DNA of 36,244 bases from Sulfurospirillum sp. (lineage in GTDB: Bacteria; Campylobacterota; Campylobacteria; Campylobacterales; QNZT01), in contig QNZU01000071.1 in assembly GCA_003978405.1 (NCBI GenBank), forward strand, positions 1 to 36,244, read 5' to 3'. Position numbers and translations under genes: made by a program. The notes beneath the pieces are model-generated. The model made no database searches, was not told the origin of the DNA, and was given only the letters and a program-made list of their open reading frames with translations. This document shows positions 24,599-31,966 of this stretch, one piece after another. Numbering within the stretch: the stretch's first letter is position 1; every line of letters begins with the position of its first letter.

Positions 24599-25677
24599 CA
24601 GCTATTCTCCATTTGAAATTTTTTCATCAATTCAACCAAAGCTTCAACTCCTTCAATAGGCATAGCATTGTAAATAGAAGCTCTAAGACCTCCGATACTT
24701 CTGTGTCCTTTGAGTCCTATCATACCAGATTTTGTAGCCTCATCGATCAGTTTTGCCTCAAGCATCTCATCTTTGTCTTTGATATTAAACGATACATTCA
24801 TCAGGCTTCTTGATCCCTCTTTTGCATGGGCTACATAAAAACCCTCAGAATTGTCAATCGCATCATAAAGCAGTTTAGCCTTGATCTGATTTAGTTTGTC
24901 AATCTCTTCTATTCCGCCTTTTGATTTGATCCAGTGTAGTATCAAATTGAGTATATAGATGCCAAAAGTAGGAGGTGTGTTGTAGAGTGAGTTTGCATCT
25001 GCATGGGTTTTGTATTTTAGCATTGATGGAGTGTTCTTTTTTGCTCTCTCAAGAAGTGCATTGTTAATAATGACAATTGTCACACCTGAAGGTCCCGCAT
25101 TTTTTTGGGCTCCGGCATACAAAAGATCAACTCTGTTCCAGTCAACCTGATACGAGAAGATATCACTTGAAGCATCGACAACCAAAGGTGCAGCAGTTTC
25201 TGGATACTCTTTGTATTGGGTGCCGTATATGGTGTTGTTTGAAGTAATATGACAAAAATCAGCCTCATCACTAAAAAGCACTTCAGGTATATGATCATAA
25301 CTGCTATCTTTTGAACTTGCAACAATTCTGTGCTCAATTCCCTGAATTTTTGCCTCTTTGATAGCTTTTGTTGACCAGCTGCCTGTATCTGCATATTCAG
25401 CCACTCCTCCATTGGAGAGATTCATTGGTACCATTGCAAACTGCATCGAAGCCCCGCCTTGCAAAAACAAGATTGAGTAATCCTGCGGAACTTTATACAA
25501 CTCTCTAATAAGAGATATAGCTTCATTGTGGACATCATCATAAAGTTTAGATCTGTGTGATGCCTCCATAATCGACATACCGCTACCTCTAAAGTCAATA
25601 AGCTCCTCTTGAACCTGCTCTAAGACCTCCAAAGCTATTGTTGAGGGACCTGCTCCAAAATTATAAACTCTATGCAT
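24598..25677 (-). CDS. serC: phosphoserine aminotransferase
   Basis: SerC is a PLP enzyme that converts 3-phosphohydroxypyruvate to phosphoserine. The protein (359 residues) begins RVYNFGAGPSTIALEVLEQV, shows GMSIMEASHRSK, LFLQGGASMQFAMVPMNL and YAGAQKNAGPSGV (with the PLP lysine), and ends in GHRSIGGLRASIYNAMP. I chose the ATG at 25677 because AGGAG lies five bases before it and the N-terminus matches the family; an upstream in-frame start at 25734 would add 19 residues covering the promoter. It overlaps serA. Confidence 0.95.
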   Translation of the reverse strand: MHRVYNFGAGPSTIALEVLEQVQEELIDFRGSGMSIMEASHRSKLYDDVHNEAISLIRELYKVPQDYSILFLQGGASMQFAMVPMNLSNGGVAEYADTGSWSTKAIKEAKIQGIEHRIVASSKDSSYDHIPEVLFSDEADFCHITSNNTIYGTQYKEYPETAAPLVVDASSDIFSYQVDWNRVDLLYAGAQKNAGPSGVTIVIINNALLERAKKNTPSMLKYKTHADANSLYNTPPTFGIYILNLILHWIKSKGGIEEIDKLNQIKAKLLYDAIDNSEGFYVAHAKEGSRSLMNVSFNIKDKDEMLEAKLIDEATKSGMIGLKGHRSIGGLRASIYNAMPIEGVEALVELMKKFQMENS

Positions 25678-25701
25678 CAACACTCCTAAAATTTTTTGCT
25701 T

Positions 25702-25710
25702 ATTATAGCA
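25702..25710 (-). promoter_or_regulatory. extended -10 promoter of the serC operon
   Basis: The minus strand reads TGCTATAAT (25710-25702), a perfect extended -10, 25 bases before the serC ATG. The promoter overlaps the stretch just after the stop of the preceding gene (25718), so serC-serA-NosL-like-TauE/SafE is probably a separate transcription unit. Confidence 0.5.
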
Positions 25711-25717
25711 AGATTGA

Positions 25718-26686
25718 CTAAAGCCAAACACCATTTCTAATATAGTAACTAATTGGAAAATATATTAAAATAGTTAAAAAAATAATAATCAGATATATAA
25801 AATAGACAAAGTATGAATTTTGGGTTTTGCCTATAAAGAGTTTTAAAAAAGCATTTGCATTTCCCAAAATCAAAAGTGCCAAAAGCACTCCCCAGATGAG
25901 ATATCCTATGTAGTAGTATTGAGATTGGAGCATACAAAATGGGCAGATATGTGTCGGTACCTCATATATATAGATACCAAAAAAGTAAAGAACGGCATAA
26001 TATGCACAGATTGAAAAGAGTATGGTACCAAATGAGAGTGCAAAACTGTTTTTAAAATATGCAAAATAGATCGTTAGAGTAGCCAGTAGAAACAAAATTA
26101 TCAAAAGTTTTGTATTATCCAAACCAAACGGCAGAGCATTATCTCCGCTTAGACCGAAGATTACCGAACAGCAACTGACACTTCTGTTTAAATCGATATG
26201 GAAAAAGTAGGCAATTTGAAGATAAAAGCTAAAAACCGCAATAGCATAGATGAAGATAAAAAGAAGATATTTTCTTTTTATGAAAGGATAGTCATAAGCC
26301 TTTTGATCCTCGTTGTTGATAAAGAGCCAAAACATTCCAAAAACTATAAAAACAATCCTGAAAATCTCCAATACTCCTCCATAACCATTCTCTTTGATAA
26401 CTCCAGCAGCACACATGGCTCCTGGTACTATATCGCTTAGTGAATCGATCGTATATGCAAAATAGGGAAGTAAAACTATCTTTGATACCAGTGCGACAGT
26501 GATGATTAAGCTAATTAGATAGTTTTTCATTTGCAATCGGTACTGCTTTTTTGTATTGTTATGAAAATCCCAATCTTTAAGAATAAAAAGGGCATTTACA
26601 AAAGCAAAAGTTAGAGTAAGCAGTATCACAAAGTCAGAAAAAAGAAGTATCAAAAGCGGTGTTTGAAGGAGTAATTTGCTATCCAT
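25718..26686 (-). CDS. polytopic membrane protein with conserved-looking cysteine motifs, function unknown
   Basis: I do not recognise this 322-residue protein. It has about eight hydrophobic helices. Cysteines sit at likely membrane borders: PGAMCAAG (Cys92), SVSCCSV (Cys172, Cys173) and HICPFCML (Cys248, Cys251). The CPFC motif resembles redox or metal sites in VKOR/DsbB-like membrane proteins, but the four-helix bundle arrangement of those is not evident. It is the last gene of the NosL-lipoprotein-permease-ATPase operon and overlaps the ATPase by eight bases, so it probably works with them. A role in thiol exchange or metal capture at the inner membrane is inference. Confidence 0.75.
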   Translation of the reverse strand: MDSKLLLQTPLLILLFSDFVILLTLTFAFVNALFILKDWDFHNNTKKQYRLQMKNYLISLIITVALVSKIVLLPYFAYTIDSLSDIVPGAMCAAGVIKENGYGGVLEIFRIVFIVFGMFWLFINNEDQKAYDYPFIKRKYLLFIFIYAIAVFSFYLQIAYFFHIDLNRSVSCCSVIFGLSGDNALPFGLDNTKLLIILFLLATLTIYFAYFKNSFALSFGTILFSICAYYAVLYFFGIYIYEVPTHICPFCMLQSQYYYIGYLIWGVLLALLILGNANAFLKLFIGKTQNSYFVYFIYLIIIFLTILIYFPISYYIRNGVWL

Positions 26687-27347
26687 CTGTAATCTTTACT
26701 ATCTTGGCTTTTTCTATATAGACTCTTTTGTCAACAAAATCGATATGATCAAAGATTGGATCATGAGTTGCTACGATGATGGTCTTGCCCATCTTTTTGA
26801 AATCTTTAAGCATATTTATAACTGTTTGTGAATTTTCCTGATCCAAACTAGCTGTCGGTTCATCAAATAGTAAAATTTTGGGATCGTTGGCAATAGATCT
26901 TGCGATTGCAACTCTTTGTCTTTCACCTCCTGAGAGGTTTTGAACGATTGAGTCTTTCTTATGTTCAATATTTGCCAATCTTAAAACCTCATTTACTCTT
27001 GTATCAATCTCTTTTTGGGAGAGTCTAAGTGGTATCAGAGGGATTGAGACATTCTCTTTTGCACTTAAATTTTCAATCAAAGCAAAATTTTGCAAAGTAA
27101 ATCCTATATGATTTAATCTAAATTGACTTGCATGGTGATCAGGGAGTTTGGATGTTGAAACAGAGTCGATTTTTACCTCCCCGCTGCTTGGCTTCATCAA
27201 AGATGCTATGATTGACAGTAGTGTTGATTTCCCGCTTCCACTTACCCCCTTTAGGATTACAAACTGGGAAGTTGGGATTATAAGATTGATATTTTTTAAT
27301 GCACTAAATTCGTTAAAGTTTTTATTTATATCGATTAACTCTATCAT
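26679..27347 (-). CDS. ABC transporter ATP-binding protein (LolD/MacB type)
   Basis: A 222-residue ATPase with Walker A GVSGSGKSTLL (34-44), a Q-loop in GFTLQNFAL, signature LSGGERQRVAIARS and Walker B KILLFDEPTASLD, followed by the switch His in ATHD. The family (FtsE/LolD/MacB) pairs with FtsX-fold permeases that work mechanically on periplasmic or lipid-anchored proteins. The partner permease overlaps by four bases upstream. The neighbours (NosL, small lipoprotein) suggest the substrate is linked to a metal-handling lipoprotein and argue against bulk LolCDE sorting. Confidence 0.9.
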   Translation of the reverse strand: MIELIDINKNFNEFSALKNINLIIPTSQFVILKGVSGSGKSTLLSIIASLMKPSSGEVKIDSVSTSKLPDHHASQFRLNHIGFTLQNFALIENLSAKENVSIPLIPLRLSQKEIDTRVNEVLRLANIEHKKDSIVQNLSGGERQRVAIARSIANDPKILLFDEPTASLDQENSQTVINMLKDFKKMGKTIIVATHDPIFDHIDFVDKRVYIEKAKIVKITDG

Positions 27348-28498
27348 TTTACCGCCTCTGTGGGATCAGTTATGGCAATTTTCCAGATTGGTACCAATTG
27401 AGATAAAAGATAAGGAATAATAAAAAGAAGAAAAATTTCAAAGAGCAAAAGTTTATTGATATACGGATAAAAGATATACTCTTTTGGCAATCCGTTAAAG
27501 CCCAAAAAGATTTGACTCAAAAACGGGGCATTAAGATAATAGACATAAATATATGCCAAAATCACACCGATAACAAATGCCAACACTCCTATCATCAAAG
27601 ATTGAGTCAATTTTAGTTTGATTATATCTCCAACACTCCAGCCAACCATCTTCAAAATAGCCACATCTCTTTTTTGACTGGAGTTTGCAACTGTAAATCT
27701 TTGATACAAAAGCAACATAAAGGTAAAAATAACAATCATATACAAAAGCAAAAATATACCGCTTTTAAAATTAAAAAAATTCTCATAAGAATTTATCAAA
27801 TCTCTCTTGTCAATTACCAATGCGTCAAAAAAGAGGGACTTTAGTTTGTATTTTATAGTATCTAATTCACTTTTGTTTGGAACAAAAACTGTGATATCAC
27901 TAAAATAATCCTCTTTGGTACCAATTATATCTCTTGCTGTATTTGAGTTCGTTATTACAATATCACTCAAAGAGATGAAACTGTTTTTTGGCAAAAGAGC
28001 TTCTGTTTTTACCTTTATCTTTTTTCCTTCAGGTGAGAAAAAGTGGTAATACTCTTTAAAGTAGTGTTTTTGCATATACTTTTGAAAACTTGGTGAGATA
28101 AGCATAGTGTTATTTTCAAGCTGATCTTGTTGAGTCAAACCAGACAATATCTTCTCATCAGAGTCTATGCCCCAGATGGTAATAAAATAGCTACTGTTTA
28201 AAAGATGGTATCTTCCGTAAACTCTTCCCTTTGCCTTGTAGACTCCTCTTATCTTTTCAATCTTTTTCAGACTCTCTTTTTCGATATCTATATTGTGACC
28301 GCCCCTAAATTTTTGGATGATAAAATCTCCCTCATTTACAAGAGCATTTTTTAGTGAATATTGAAGTGAAGAGCTCAAAAACAAGAATGAACAAAGAAGA
28401 GTAACAAAAGCAGTTGATATAAAAAATACCCCGATATCTCTGGAACGATGCTTGTGAAGATCGAGTATGACAAAGTTGAAAAATGGAATTTTACTCAT
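27344..28498 (-). CDS. FtsX-family ABC transporter permease (MacB/LolC-like)
   Basis: The protein has the FtsX/MacB layout: an N-terminal helix (about 20-42), a large periplasmic domain (about 43-245), and three C-terminal helices with the cytoplasmic KRDVAILKMVGWS loop (DxxILxxxG type) after the second membrane helix. I use the ATG at 28498 (MSKIPFFNF, 384 residues) because GAGGGG is seven bases upstream, and the small upstream gene ends across it. An ATG at 28513 would add five residues with no site. No LolC/E hook loop can be confirmed by eye. Confidence 0.87.
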   Translation of the reverse strand: MSKIPFFNFVILDLHKHRSRDIGVFFISTAFVTLLCSFLFLSSSLQYSLKNALVNEGDFIIQKFRGGHNIDIEKESLKKIEKIRGVYKAKGRVYGRYHLLNSSYFITIWGIDSDEKILSGLTQQDQLENNTMLISPSFQKYMQKHYFKEYYHFFSPEGKKIKVKTEALLPKNSFISLSDIVITNSNTARDIIGTKEDYFSDITVFVPNKSELDTIKYKLKSLFFDALVIDKRDLINSYENFFNFKSGIFLLLYMIVIFTFMLLLYQRFTVANSSQKRDVAILKMVGWSVGDIIKLKLTQSLMIGVLAFVIGVILAYIYVYYLNAPFLSQIFLGFNGLPKEYIFYPYINKLLLFEIFLLFIIPYLLSQLVPIWKIAITDPTEAVK

Positions 28499-28688
28499 AG
28501 ACAAACCCCTCATAATCTATCTCTTTTACAATAGGCGTTGTTTGGTACTCAAAAATCATTTTGCTAAAGATTCCATCAGGAGATCGATAAAAAAGGTATT
28601 TGTGATGAGGTTGGCAGGATAAGAGGTAAAAGAATATTATAAAAACTGCACTAAAAATAGATAGATATATCTTGCTAAGTGTGGTAAT
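28491..28688 (-). CDS. small lipoprotein, ATT start, previously easy to miss
   Basis: This 65-codon frame lies in the 187-base gap between the NosL gene and the permease. It opens after an in-frame TAA at 28694-28692. The only plausible start is ATT at 28688, preceded by AAAGGA with six bases of spacing. The product has Lys near the N-terminus, a hydrophobic helix and a lipobox (YLLSC, Cys25), then a 41-residue mature part beginning CQPHHKYLFYRS and ending DYEGFVYE. The stop TAA overlaps the permease ATG (ATGAGTAA). The lipoprotein signal, ribosome binding site and tight junctions on both sides support a real gene. ATT starts are rare, so translation may be weak or regulated. Confidence 0.65.
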   Translation of the reverse strand: MTTLSKIYLSIFSAVFIIFFYLLSCQPHHKYLFYRSPDGIFSKMIFEYQTTPIVKEIDYEGFVYE

Positions 28689-28700
28689 GTTTTATCCTTT

Positions 28701-29132
28701 TTAATAAAGCATATCTTTTGTGATTTGTGAAAATCTTATCACTCTTTTGCCCTCATGATCATCTTTAAAAGCTTTGGCATCATCCTCTGTTAAAAAGGGA
28801 ATCAACTCAACACCCATAGGTCCATACACATTTGAGCCACTCACATAGTAAGCCTTTTTTGCATCGATACTTTTAAGGGAGTAGTAATCAATAACCGTTA
28901 TGGATGAGATCTTTTTTATCTGGTGCTTAAAACGGGTCGGTTCAAGATAAAACTTCATCATATCCTTTACCCCGTCAAAATAGAGCGAACTATTATCTTC
29001 ATATCTGATTGTTGCTACCCATTTTGGATATTTTGACACCCACATTCCGCACACTGGACATTTTGCTTTTTTTGGTATCGTATCGGCTTGAAGAAGACTC
29101 ATTGATAGAACTAATGCCAAAAATAGTCTCAT
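28701..29132 (-). CDS. NosL family copper-binding protein
   Basis: The 143-residue protein has a type I signal peptide (cleavage near LLQA-DT, residue 16) and the NosL core: KCPVCGMWVSKYPKWVATI (24-42) with the metal motif CxxCGM, SLYFDGVKDMMKFYL (49-63), the ITVIDYYS strand, YYVSGSNVYGPMG (95-107) and a late DDAKAFKDDHEGKRVIRF. NosL carries Cu(I) to nitrous oxide reductase. Most NosL are lipoproteins, but this one lacks a lipobox, while the next gene encodes a small lipoprotein. It leads the operon NosL-lipoprotein-permease-ATPase-membrane protein. No nosZ is in the window. Confidence 0.85.
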   Translation of the reverse strand: MRLFLALVLSMSLLQADTIPKKAKCPVCGMWVSKYPKWVATIRYEDNSSLYFDGVKDMMKFYLEPTRFKHQIKKISSITVIDYYSLKSIDAKKAYYVSGSNVYGPMGVELIPFLTEDDAKAFKDDHEGKRVIRFSQITKDMLY

Positions 29133-29155
29133 ATCAGATTTTCCTTTTTGATTTT

Positions 29156-29161
29156 AGTTTA
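29156..29161 (-). promoter_or_regulatory. possible -10 of the NosL operon
   Basis: The minus strand reads TGATAAACT, an extended -10 form, 24 bases before the NosL ATG. The dyad pair at 29171-29190 would cover its -35 region. Weak on its own. Confidence 0.3.
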
Positions 29162-29170
29162 TCACAGTTG

Positions 29171-29190
29171 TGTTAAAACAGTGTTAAACA
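29171..29190. promoter_or_regulatory. tandem TGTT-AACA dyads between divergent genes (candidate operator)
   Basis: TGTTAAAACA (29171-29180) and TGTTAAACA (29182-29190) are two inverted repeats of TGTT/AACA. Their centres are about 10.5 bases apart, one helical turn. They lie between the divergent NosL operon and the lipoprotein-dapE-pgi operon, near both predicted promoters. No regulator is encoded next to them. Confidence 0.4.
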
Positions 29191-29204
29191 TTTTACTTGA
29201 ACTT

Positions 29205-29213
29205 TGATAGAAT
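29205..29213 (+). promoter_or_regulatory. possible promoter of the lipoprotein-dapE-pgi operon
   Basis: TGATAGAAT is an extended -10 with one mismatch, 29 bases before the GTG at 29243, giving a short leader that contains AAAGGAGA. The upstream dyad pair falls at the -35 position. Confidence 0.35.
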
Positions 29214-29242
29214 TGTAATACTAAGTTATAAAGGAGACAATA

Positions 29243-29584
29243 GTGAAAAAGAGTATTCTATTTGCAGGATTTTTTCTGTTTTTGGTGATTGGTTGTACCC
29301 AAGAGACACAAAACAAACTAGGAAGAGCTATCCAAAACTGGACAGGAACCAATGGTGTGCTTGAAGTCTATGCCGGTGAGAAGCTGGTAAAAAAGTTTAT
29401 TAAAATAGACAAACTTTCCACTGCAGTTAGCACTGAAGGAGATGAGAGTCGTCCATATCGGTTTGGATACGGAGTTTTGGATGAGAACTTCAATGGCAAA
29501 GAAGACAAGGGTGAGAAGAGGGTCTATTTTGAGTTTTCTGATTATTCGACTTCATATATATTTTATGAGGATCCTCACCACTAA
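29243..29584 (+). CDS. small lipoprotein, function unknown
   Basis: The 113-residue protein has a lipoprotein signal (FLVIGC, Cys18) and a mature part with the pattern NKLGRAIQNWTGTNGVLEVYAG. A beta-rich middle follows, ending in RFGYGVLDENFNGKEDKGEK, which reads like an EF-hand-type acidic loop (DENFNGKED), and a short tail. The start is GTG with AAAGGAGA upstream. Its TAA shares a base with the dapE ATG, so they are coupled. I do not recognise the family. Confidence 0.75.
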   Translation: MKKSILFAGFFLFLVIGCTQETQNKLGRAIQNWTGTNGVLEVYAGEKLVKKFIKIDKLSTAVSTEGDESRPYRFGYGVLDENFNGKEDKGEKRVYFEFSDYSTSYIFYEDPHH

Positions 29585-30678
29585 TGGATATTTTGGAACT
29601 TTTTAAAAAGATTTTATCTTTTAGATCAATTACTCCCGATGATGGGGGAGCTTTTGAGTTTATTGAGGAGTATCTAAGCGGTTTTGAGGTGATAAAACTT
29701 GATATTGAGGGTGTAAAAAATCGCTTTTTTTATAAAAAATTTGGTGATGGAGAGCATCTCTGTTTTGCCGGACACATAGATGTGGTACCTCCTGGAGATG
29801 GATGGAGCAGTGACCCTTTTGCTCCAACCTTAAAAGATGGCTTTATCTATGCAAGGGGTGCTCAGGATATGAAGAGTGGATTGAGTGCATTTTTAAAATC
29901 GGTTCATGATGCCAAAAATTTTAACGGCACTCTTTCTGTTTTGCTCACCTCAGATGAGGAGGGAGATGCAAGATATGGTACCGTTAAAATGCTTGAACAC
30001 TTAAAAGATATAAATTTTCTTCCCGATTTTGCTATTGTCGCCGAACCCACCTGTGAAGAGCGGTTTGGAGATACTATAAAGATAGGTCGCAGAGGCTCTA
30101 TTAACGGAATAATTGAAAAAATGGGTGTTCAAGGTCATGCGGCATATCCCAATAAAGCCAAAAATCCTATACATATCGTCTCAAAAGTTCTTCCTCATAT
30201 GGCGGGAGCATTGCTTGATGAGGGCGATGAGAATTTTGAGCCAAGCCAATTTGTCGTAACTGATATCAGAGCCGGTATGGAGGTTACAAATGTTACACCT
30301 GCAAGTTTGAAGATGATGTTTAATGTCAGAAACTCCACCAAGACTACCGCAGAAGATGTCAAAAATTTTGTCGATCGCTATTTTAGCGGTATGGATTATA
30401 CCCTGGCTTTAAATCAGAGTGCAAAACCCTTTGTGACAGAGAGAAATTCAAAGGTGGTAAAGGTGATAAGTGAAGCTATTTTTAATATTGTCGATATAAG
30501 GGCAAAGCTATCTACTGCCGGGGGGACAAGCGATGCCAGATTTTTCGGTGAATTTGGTGTGGATACGGTAGAGTTTGGAGTAAAAAATGATACTATTCAT
30601 GCTATTAACGAAAGAGTTGGAGTTGATGAAGTTATAGAGCTTGAGAGAGTTTTTTCAAAAGTGATAAAAGAGTTTTAA
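29584..30678 (+). CDS. dapE: succinyl-diaminopimelate desuccinylase
   Basis: DapE is a di-zinc M20 peptidase-family enzyme that releases LL-diaminopimelate for lysine and peptidoglycan. The 364-residue protein has CFAGHIDVVPPGDGW (60-74), GAQDMKSG (bridging Asp), TSDEEGDARYGTV (catalytic Glu pair), EPT and GRRGSINGI, then the dimerisation domain (HAAYPNKAKNPI) and STAGGTSDARFF plus NDTIHAINE at the end. It shares a base with the lipoprotein stop and is ten bases from pgi. Confidence 0.94.
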   Translation: MDILELFKKILSFRSITPDDGGAFEFIEEYLSGFEVIKLDIEGVKNRFFYKKFGDGEHLCFAGHIDVVPPGDGWSSDPFAPTLKDGFIYARGAQDMKSGLSAFLKSVHDAKNFNGTLSVLLTSDEEGDARYGTVKMLEHLKDINFLPDFAIVAEPTCEERFGDTIKIGRRGSINGIIEKMGVQGHAAYPNKAKNPIHIVSKVLPHMAGALLDEGDENFEPSQFVVTDIRAGMEVTNVTPASLKMMFNVRNSTKTTAEDVKNFVDRYFSGMDYTLALNQSAKPFVTERNSKVVKVISEAIFNIVDIRAKLSTAGGTSDARFFGEFGVDTVEFGVKNDTIHAINERVGVDEVIELERVFSKVIKEF

Positions 30679-30688
30679 GGAAAGTTAA

Positions 30689-31966
30689 GTGTTTGAGTTT
30701 GAAGACTATTATAAAATCGATATGGATGAATCACATAAAGCTGAAGCTTACAGTGCTTTAAAAGAGGAGCTTGATGGTGGTGAAGTAGGGTACTATTTGC
30801 TGCCTGAAGATATCTCGTTGGTGGCTAATATAGAATCATATATACTTGAGAAAAATTTGGCTTCAGATAGAATTGAGAATGTCGTGATATTAGGAATTGG
30901 TGGTTCATCTCTTGGTACCAAGGCAATTGATAGACTTTTGGAGTATAGTACCAAAAGAGATGAAAATGCCATTAGAAGAAGAAACAATAAAAATCTTATA
31001 TTTCTTGAAAATGTAGATCCAAATGAGATAGAAGAGTCACTAAAAGGGGTTAGAGTTGATAACTCTGTTTTTATAGTGATCAGCAAATCAGGCGGAACTA
31101 TCGAGACGACATCATCATTTAAATTTTTGTTAAAACGATTTGGGCTTACATTTGATGATGAGGTTTTTCAAAACAGTTTTATAATCATTACCGATAAAAA
31201 TTCACCTTTGGATCAATTTGCGAACGATTTTAATCTGAAAGTTTTTCATTTACCGACCAATGTAGGGGGAAGATTTTCGGTTTTAAGTGCTGTCGGATTG
31301 TTGCCGTTGGCATTGGTAGGATATGATATTGGTGAAATTTTGGCAGGAGCCAAAGAGTTAAAAGAGTCATTTTTTGCCAAGAAAGAGGATATGCTTATCA
31401 AAAAAGCTTACTACTATGCAATAAATAGAGAGAAGACTCCAATCAATGTCCTCTTTTCATACTCAAGTGCATTTAAATTTTTTAATGAGTGGTTTGTGCA
31501 GCTTTGGGCAGAATCTCTTGGGAAGATAAATCGTGACGGAGAGCATGTAGGACTAACTCCTGTGGGATTGATAGGCTCAATCGATCAGCACTCATTTTTA
31601 CAGCTAATCATAGAAGGGCCAAAAGATAAAAATGTCACGATGATAAAAGTGAAAAATTTTGACAATGACCTTATGATTCCAGATATTACTTTGCCACATC
31701 TAGAAAAAACTGATTTTATCAATAATCACACCTTCAATGAATTGATCAATGCACAGTGTGATGCTACGATGCAGAGTATTTTGGATCAAGATATTGGGCT
31801 TGATAGGATAGTTATTGACCGTCTTACAGAAAAGAGTGTTGGATATTTGATACTCTATTTTGAACTCTTAACTTCACTGACAGGATATTTTTTGAATCTA
31901 AATACCTATGATCAGCCGGGAGTTGAGCTTGGTAAGAAGATCTTACAAGAGAGATTTAGTAAATAG
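30689..31966 (+). CDS. pgi: glucose-6-phosphate isomerase
   Basis: Pgi interconverts glucose 6-phosphate and fructose 6-phosphate. At 425 residues it is a short form. Motifs: VVILGIGGSSLGTKAI (64-79), VFIVISKSGGTIETTSSF (127-144) for sugar-phosphate binding, VGGRFSVLSAVGLLP and GLTPVGLIGSIDQHSFLQLI. The C-terminal catalytic Lys lies in TYDQPGVELGKK. The start is GTG with AAGGAAAG upstream. It abuts the phosphatase gene (ATG follows TAG directly), so hexose-phosphate supply and glucosylglycerate synthesis are likely co-expressed. Confidence 0.95.
   Translation: MFEFEDYYKIDMDESHKAEAYSALKEELDGGEVGYYLLPEDISLVANIESYILEKNLASDRIENVVILGIGGSSLGTKAIDRLLEYSTKRDENAIRRRNNKNLIFLENVDPNEIEESLKGVRVDNSVFIVISKSGGTIETTSSFKFLLKRFGLTFDDEVFQNSFIIITDKNSPLDQFANDFNLKVFHLPTNVGGRFSVLSAVGLLPLALVGYDIGEILAGAKELKESFFAKKEDMLIKKAYYYAINREKTPINVLFSYSSAFKFFNEWFVQLWAESLGKINRDGEHVGLTPVGLIGSIDQHSFLQLIIEGPKDKNVTMIKVKNFDNDLMIPDITLPHLEKTDFINNHTFNELINAQCDATMQSILDQDIGLDRIVIDRLTEKSVGYLILYFELLTSLTGYFLNLNTYDQPGVELGKKILQERFSK

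Noticed and set aside
25678..25734. Longer N-terminus for SerC
   Set aside because: The extra 19 residues cover the TGCTATAAT promoter and do not match the family; the ATG at 25677 has AGGAG at five bases.
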